Below, piece after piece: positions 59,966 through 64,000 of a stretch of 64,000 nucleotides of DNA. A program made the translations under genes and the position numbers. Each line of letters opens with the position of its first letter. The stretch's first letter is position 1. Origin of the DNA: Nitrobacter sp. NHB1. Its GTDB lineage: Bacteria > Pseudomonadota > Alphaproteobacteria > Rhizobiales > Xanthobacteraceae. The stretch is taken from assembly GCF_036964665.1 (NCBI RefSeq), contig NZ_JBAMDA010000001.1, positions 2,208,001-2,272,000 on the forward strand, written 5' to 3'. The notes under the pieces were generated by a model. It saw only the letters and a list, made by a program, of their open reading frames with translations. It made no database searches and was not told where the DNA came from.

Positions 59966-60349
59966 TTTCTCCTTGGAAGCGCGGCAAGCATGAGCGCAGG
60001 AAACCTTTCTCGCCGCGGCCGAATCGCGGGCGGACGTCGTCCATAATGATTCGTTCGCTCTCTGTCCGGCGTTACGAAACGAAAAACAGATTTCGCTCCC
60101 CGATTTGAAAGAAGATTCTCATCGGGACCCGTTCTGATGTTTGTTGTCGCGCGAACGGGGCGTGAATTAAGGCTTCATTTAGTTCTGTTTAAGGCATCAT
60201 TAAGCAAACAAGTTCCGTTGTTCCCCAAAGGGTTACGAACGCTCCCGAGTGTGGCCTATCAGTGACAGCTTTTTGCCGGGAATCGATCTAGGGTTTTGAT
60301 GACGGGGCCGACGAACGGTTGCTCGGACATCGAATTTCTGGAGAATGTA
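59966..60349. other. Gap between tRNA-Thr and the outer-membrane protein gene
   Basis: A 384-base gap with no gene. Its right half is AT-richer and contains the CtrA-type sites at 60167-60203, about 150 bases before the outer-membrane protein start. Confidence 0.5.
60167..60203. promoter_or_regulatory. Tandem CtrA-type sites (TTAA-N7-TTAA)
   Basis: TTAAGGCATCATTAA at 60189-60203 is an exact TTAA-N7-TTAA. A second copy, TTAAGGCTTCATTTA at 60167-60181, has one mismatch. The two differ little from each other and are 22 bases apart, so about two helical turns. They lie upstream of the Omp31-like gene, suggesting cell-cycle control. Confidence 0.55.
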
Positions 60350-61054
60350 ATGAAAAAAATCCTGCTCGCTTCTGTAGCAATTGTGGGCATGGCCGCGATC
60401 GTGCCGGCACAGGCCGCCGATCTCGCTGCTCGCCCCTACACCAAGGCTCCGGCCTATGAAGCCGCGCCGATCTACAACTGGACCGGCTTCTACATCGGCG
60501 GTCACGTCGGCGGCGCCTTCGGCGGTGACCACAACATCTTCGCCCCCGGTTTCAACGGCGGCGGCAGCGGCAACGACGGCGCGTTCATGGGCGGCGGACA
60601 GGTGGGCTACGACACCCAGTTCGCCCCGAACTGGGTCTTCGGTCTCGAAGCCAACTACAGCTTCCTCGACACCAACGGTGCTCCCTTCGTCAACCGCGGA
60701 CTCGGTTCGGTCACCGGCCGCCTCGGCTACACCTGGGGTCCGGCGCTGCTCTACGTCAAGGGCGGCTACGCTTGGGCTGACACCCGCAACACGAACGGTT
60801 TCGGCGGCGGCACCTTTTCCGACAGCCACATCGGTCGGGACGGCTACACCGTCGGCGGCGGTCTTGAATACATGTTCACCCAGAACTGGTCGGGCAAGAT
60901 CGAGTATCAGTACTATGACTTCGGCCACACGACCGCTCTCTTCGACGATGGCACTGGCCCTGTCCCCGTTCGCTTCACCAACAACGAACACACCATCAAG
61001 GTCGGCCTGAACTATCGCTTCAACTGGGGTAGCCCGGTCGGCCCGAGGTACTGA
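60350..61054 (+). CDS. Omp31/OmpA-like outer-membrane beta-barrel protein
   Basis: A 234-residue protein with a signal peptide (MKKILLASVAIVGMAAIVPAQA, cut before ADLAARPY). The mature part is an 8-stranded-type porin-like barrel: NWTGFYIGGHVGGAFGG at the start, GRLGYTWGPALLYVKGGYAW in the middle, and KVGLNYRFNWG near the end. Closest in style to rhizobial Omp31/RopB-type proteins. GGAG precedes the ATG at 60350. A strong terminator follows, and CtrA-type sites lie upstream. Confidence 0.92.
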   Translation: MKKILLASVAIVGMAAIVPAQAADLAARPYTKAPAYEAAPIYNWTGFYIGGHVGGAFGGDHNIFAPGFNGGGSGNDGAFMGGGQVGYDTQFAPNWVFGLEANYSFLDTNGAPFVNRGLGSVTGRLGYTWGPALLYVKGGYAWADTRNTNGFGGGTFSDSHIGRDGYTVGGGLEYMFTQNWSGKIEYQYYDFGHTTALFDDGTGPVPVRFTNNEHTIKVGLNYRFNWGSPVGPRY

Positions 61055-61083
61055 TCCTCCCGAACCTTAACGGTTTCGAAATA

Positions 61084-61115
61084 AGAAAGGCCGGCATCAT
61101 CGTGCCGGCCTTTCT
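61084..61115 (+). terminator. Strong terminator after the outer-membrane protein gene
   Basis: A perfect 13-bp stem (AGAAAGGCCGGCA / TGCCGGCCTTTCT) with a six-base loop, then TGTTGTTTT. It should work in both directions. Confidence 0.9.
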
Positions 61116-61270
61116 GTTGTTTTCAAACCGCATCACAAGACGAAAACGAACGGCCTCCGATAAACCGAAGACCTCATTCGAAATTCGCAGCACGTCATGG
61201 TATCGTCGTGGCACGCGGACGACCGTTTTGAAATGCCGGTTCCGCGTAACGGCAACACGGGGATCGCGAC

Positions 61271-62293
61271 ATGGATACAGCATCGGTTTCGTTCGGCAGC
61301 GATCACGATTTGTCCTCGCAGCCGCGCCACGACTGGACGCGATCCGAAACCGAGACACTTTATAATGTGCCTTTCGTAGACCTGATCTTCCAGGCGCAGA
61401 CCCTTCATCGCCGCAATTTCGATCCCAATCACGTCGAGACCGCGAGCCTGCTCAGCATCAAGACCGGCGGCTGCCCGGAAGATTGCGGCTACTGTTCGCA
61501 GAGCGCGCATTACGACAGCGGCGTGAAAGCCACGAAGCTGATGGACCGGGAAGCCGTCATCGAAACCGCGCGGCGGGCCAGGGATGCCGGCGCCAGCCGG
61601 TTCTGCATGGCGGCGGCATGGCGCAATCCGAAGGACCGGGATCTCGACCGGGTCTGCGACATGGTCAGCGCCGTCAAGGAACTCGGCCTGGAGACCTGCG
61701 CGACACTGGGAATGCTCACGCCCGATCAGGCCCGACGGCTGCACGACGCCGGACTCGATTTCTACAACCACAATGTCGATACCTCGCCCGAATTCTACGG
61801 CAACATCATCACCACGCGCACGATGCAGGATCGCATCGACACGCTCGCTTATGCGCGCGAGGCCGGGCTCAAGGTCTGCTGCGGCGGCATCATCGGCTTG
61901 GGAGAACAGGTCGGCGACCGGCTCGGTATGCTGATGCTGCTGGCCAATCTGCCCGTGCACCCCGAAAGCGTCCCCATCAACATGTGGAACGAGGTCAAAG
62001 CGGTGCCAGTCAACGACACGGCCGAGCGGCCCGATCCGATCGCGCTGGTGCGGATGATCGCGGTGGCGCGGATCATGATGCCGAGGAGCGTGGTCCGGCT
62101 GTCGGCGGGCCGGCAATACATGACCGACGAATTACAGGCGCTGTGCTTTTTGGCCGGCGCCAACTCCATTTTCATCGGCGATGTCCTGCTGACCACAAAA
62201 AATCCGCAGACCACACGCGACGCCGCGTTGCTCGACCGCCTCGGCATCAAGTCGCGGCTGGACGACGCGAAGGCAGCCGCACCGCCCCACTGA
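61271..62293 (+). CDS. bioB: Biotin synthase
   Basis: A 340-residue radical-SAM enzyme inserting sulfur into dethiobiotin. The 4Fe-4S Cys are C68, C72 and C75 ([13 protein letters not shown]). The biotin-synthase landmarks [22 protein letters not shown] and the late [11 protein letters not shown] are present. Length fits. No other bio genes are adjacent. A BirA operator-like site was not recognised. Confidence 0.96.
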   Translation: MDTASVSFGSDHDLSSQPRHDWTRSETETLYNVPFVDLIFQAQTLHRRNFDPNHVETASLLSIKTGGCPEDCGYCSQSAHYDSGVKATKLMDREAVIETARRARDAGASRFCMAAAWRNPKDRDLDRVCDMVSAVKELGLETCATLGMLTPDQARRLHDAGLDFYNHNVDTSPEFYGNIITTRTMQDRIDTLAYAREAGLKVCCGGIIGLGEQVGDRLGMLMLLANLPVHPESVPINMWNEVKAVPVNDTAERPDPIALVRMIAVARIMMPRSVVRLSAGRQYMTDELQALCFLAGANSIFIGDVLLTTKNPQTTRDAALLDRLGIKSRLDDAKAAAPPH

Positions 62294-62538
62294 TCCGGTG
62301 GAAAACGGGCCATTGCCTGCAATTCCCCGGACCGGTTTTCGGGCTGTCTCCCATCGGCGAACTGCCAGTCCCGAACAAGACGAGGCCGTCCGGATTCTTT
62401 GCGCCAGAGCAAATCAATGGCAATTTTTAACCCTTAAACGGGCGCTTTTGCGGATTCCGGCTCGACAGCCCGGCTGGAAAGGCTCTAAAAAGGTGTCCGA
62501 TCGGTCCGGCCGTCTCGGGCCTTCTTCCGGATTTTGTC

Positions 62539-63768
62539 ATGGATTATAGCAAGTTCTTCAGTAACGCGCTCGATCGACTTCATGACGAGCGGCGCTATCG
62601 CGTCTTCGCAGATCTTGAACGCATCGCCGGCCGGTTCCCCTACGCCACATGGCACTCCCCCAAAGGGCCGCGCAACGTCGTGATCTGGTGTTCCAACGAC
62701 TACCTCGGCATTGGTCAGCACCCGAAGGTTGTTGGCGCCATGGTCGAGACCGCGACCCGCGTCGGCACCGGCGCCGGCGGCACCCGCAACATCGCCGGAA
62801 CCCATCATCCGCTGGTCCAACTCGAGCAGGAACTGGCCGATCTGCACGGCAAGCCGGCAGCGCTGGTGTTCACGTCCGGCTATGTCTCGAACCAGACCGG
62901 CATTTCGACCCTCGCCAAGCTCATTCCGAACTGCCTGATCCTGTCGGACGCGCTCAACCACAATTCGATGATCGAAGGCATCCGGCAGTCTGGCTGCGAG
63001 CGCATCGTATTCCGCCACAATGACGTGGCGCATCTGGAGGAACTGCTTCGCGCCGCCGATCCTGACCGTCCGAAGCTGATCGCCTGCGAGAGCCTGTATT
63101 CGATGGATGGCGATGTCGCGCCGCTTGCGAAGATCTGCGATCTCGCCGAGCGCTACGGCGCGATGACCTATGTCGACGAGGTGCACGCAGTCGGCATGTA
63201 CGGGCCGCGCGGCGGCGGTATCGCGGAGCGCGAAGGCGTCATGCATCGCATCGACGTCCTTGAAGGCACGCTCGCCAAGGCCTTCGGTTGCCTCGGTGGC
63301 TACATCGCCGGCAATTCCGATATCATCGACGCGGTGCGTTCCTATGCGCCCGGCTTCATCTTCACCACCTCGCTGCCGCCCGCGATCTGCTCGGCGGCGA
63401 CGGCTGCGATCCGGCATCTCAAGTCATCGACATGGGAACGCGAACGCCATCAGGAACGCGCGGCGCGCACCAAGGCAAGCCTGATTGCGGCCGGTCTGCC
63501 GGTAATGGTGAGTTCGACCCACATCGTCCCGGTCTTCGTCGGCAATCCCGAGCGCTGCAAGCAGGCGTCCGATATGCTGCTGCATGACCATGGCATCTAC
63601 ATCCAGCCGATCAACTATCCAACCGTGCCCAAGGGCATGGAGCGGCTTCGGATCACGCCGTCGCCATATCACGACGACGCGCTGGTCGATCAGTTGGCGG
63701 AAGCCCTGCTTCAGGTCTGGGAACGTCTCGATCTGCCGTTGCAGGCAAAATCCATGGCGGCCGAGTAG
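62539..63768 (+). CDS. hemA: 5-aminolevulinate synthase
   Basis: A 409-residue PLP enzyme condensing glycine with succinyl-CoA, the C4 route to haem and bacteriochlorophyll typical of alphaproteobacteria. The PLP-binding Lys is K247 in [28 protein letters not shown] carries the Asp and His for PLP contact. Length matches short bacterial ALAS. It starts [15 protein letters not shown] dispersed repeat follows its stop. Confidence 0.96.
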   Translation: MDYSKFFSNALDRLHDERRYRVFADLERIAGRFPYATWHSPKGPRNVVIWCSNDYLGIGQHPKVVGAMVETATRVGTGAGGTRNIAGTHHPLVQLEQELADLHGKPAALVFTSGYVSNQTGISTLAKLIPNCLILSDALNHNSMIEGIRQSGCERIVFRHNDVAHLEELLRAADPDRPKLIACESLYSMDGDVAPLAKICDLAERYGAMTYVDEVHAVGMYGPRGGGIAEREGVMHRIDVLEGTLAKAFGCLGGYIAGNSDIIDAVRSYAPGFIFTTSLPPAICSAATAAIRHLKSSTWERERHQERAARTKASLIAAGLPVMVSSTHIVPVFVGNPERCKQASDMLLHDHGIYIQPINYPTVPKGMERLRITPSPYHDDALVDQLAEALLQVWERLDLPLQAKSMAAE

Positions 63769-63802
63769 CGATCTGCCAGAACGCGTTCGCTTTTGATGGA
63801 CC

Positions 63803-63906
63803 GGAGCCTTTTCGCTTCTGATGGAATCAGAAGCCAGGCTCTATGATTTTGATTTGACGCGTTTTCTTCACGCGAACCGGTGCCCACTTCGCTCGAAAAC
63901 GCTCTA
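63803..63906 (-). repeat. Dispersed palindromic repeat, copy 2 (inverted)
   Basis: The reverse complement of the element at 471-573, nearly identical block by block (AGAGCGTTTTCGAGCG, ACCGGTTCGCG, AAAACGCGTCA, GCTTCTGATT, AAAAGGCTC). It begins 35 bases after the hemA stop. Confidence 0.85.
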
Positions 63907-63942
63907 GATCGTGATGACTTGAGGTCAGATCAGCTCCCCCGT

Positions 63943-64000
63943 CATTGCCAGCGAAGCGAAGCAATCCAGGAGCCACTCTGAAAGACTGGATTGCTTCGTC
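63943..64000. repeat. Partial repeat with GAAGCAATCC / GGATTGCTTC arms
   Basis: CGTCATTGCCAGCGAAGCG, then GCAATCCAGGAGCC and, after a short spacer, GACTGGATTGCTTCGTC at the window edge. The inverted arms make a hairpin; this resembles a common dispersed repeat of this bacterial family. It is cut by the window end. Confidence 0.5.

Noticed and set aside
59862-60108. Small frames over tRNA-Thr (DRIELSTSPLPMECSTT; MVEHSIGNGEVDSSILSG)
   Set aside because: Classical spurious translations of tRNA sequence.

Overview
The window reads as ordinary chromosomal DNA from an alphaproteobacterium of the Bradyrhizobiaceae, most likely the Nitrobacter / Bradyrhizobium / Rhodopseudomonas group. Support: high G+C with strong third-position G/C bias, a complete alphaproteobacterial tad/cpa pilus locus with a Flp pilin, a CycM-like membrane cytochrome c, C4-pathway 5-aminolevulinate synthase, TTAA-N7-TTAA (CtrA-type) motifs, and small palindromic intergenic repeats of a kind I associate with this family. 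The genus is inference; nothing here fixes it.

Layout. 0.2-0.6 kb: cold-shock gene and a repeat. 0.67-12.7 kb: type IVc (Flp/Tad) pilus locus, with tadG, tadE and a stand-alone secretin-N-domain protein on the minus strand, then flp, a tiny membrane ORF, cpaA and the tightly packed cpaB-C-D-E-F-tadB-tadC on the plus strand, closed by tadD on the minus strand. 12.8-16.1 kb: leucyl aminopeptidase and an NlpC/P60 hydrolase whose last codon is interrupted by an IS630-family element. 16.1-24.7 kb: a minus-strand peptide ABC importer operon (two YejA-like binding proteins, YejB, YejE, YejF) and a membrane-anchored cytochrome c. 25.0-32.3 kb: kdsB, pheA, metF, metH and a PAS protein; a low-GC island and a gene remnant sit before metF. 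32.3-38.9 kb: exported beta-carbonic anhydrase, glpK, a small repeat-containing exported protein, a thiolase, a crotonase that looks like an internally deleted FadJ, a gene remnant and a globin-coupled chemotaxis-type sensor. 39.1-43.4 kb: an exported DUF1402-like protein, an IS5-family element inserted exactly at the stop codon of a hybrid histidine kinase, and that kinase.

43.8-50.2 kb: five coupled genes encoding an NfeD membrane protease, a slipin/stomatin, a LolD-like ATPase, an FtsX-like permease and a Tat-exported AttH/CrtC-like lipocalin. This is the best candidate for an under-described functional module. 50.2-55.2 kb: tRNA-Phe, repeats, yacG, maf, and an iron-uptake set (small membrane protein, PepSY protein, TonB-dependent siderophore receptor). 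55.6-59.7 kb: LMW-phosphatase/ArsC-like protein, UPF0262, hisD, murA and a small basic protein. 59.9-64 kb: tRNA-Thr, an Omp31-like barrel with a CtrA-type site upstream, bioB, hemA and a terminal repeat.

Recurring theme: genome wear. There are two IS insertions at gene 3' ends, at least two truncated genes or remnants, one in-frame internal deletion, and dispersed repeats touching regulatory regions. All coordinates and family names come from reading the sequence; no database search was run.
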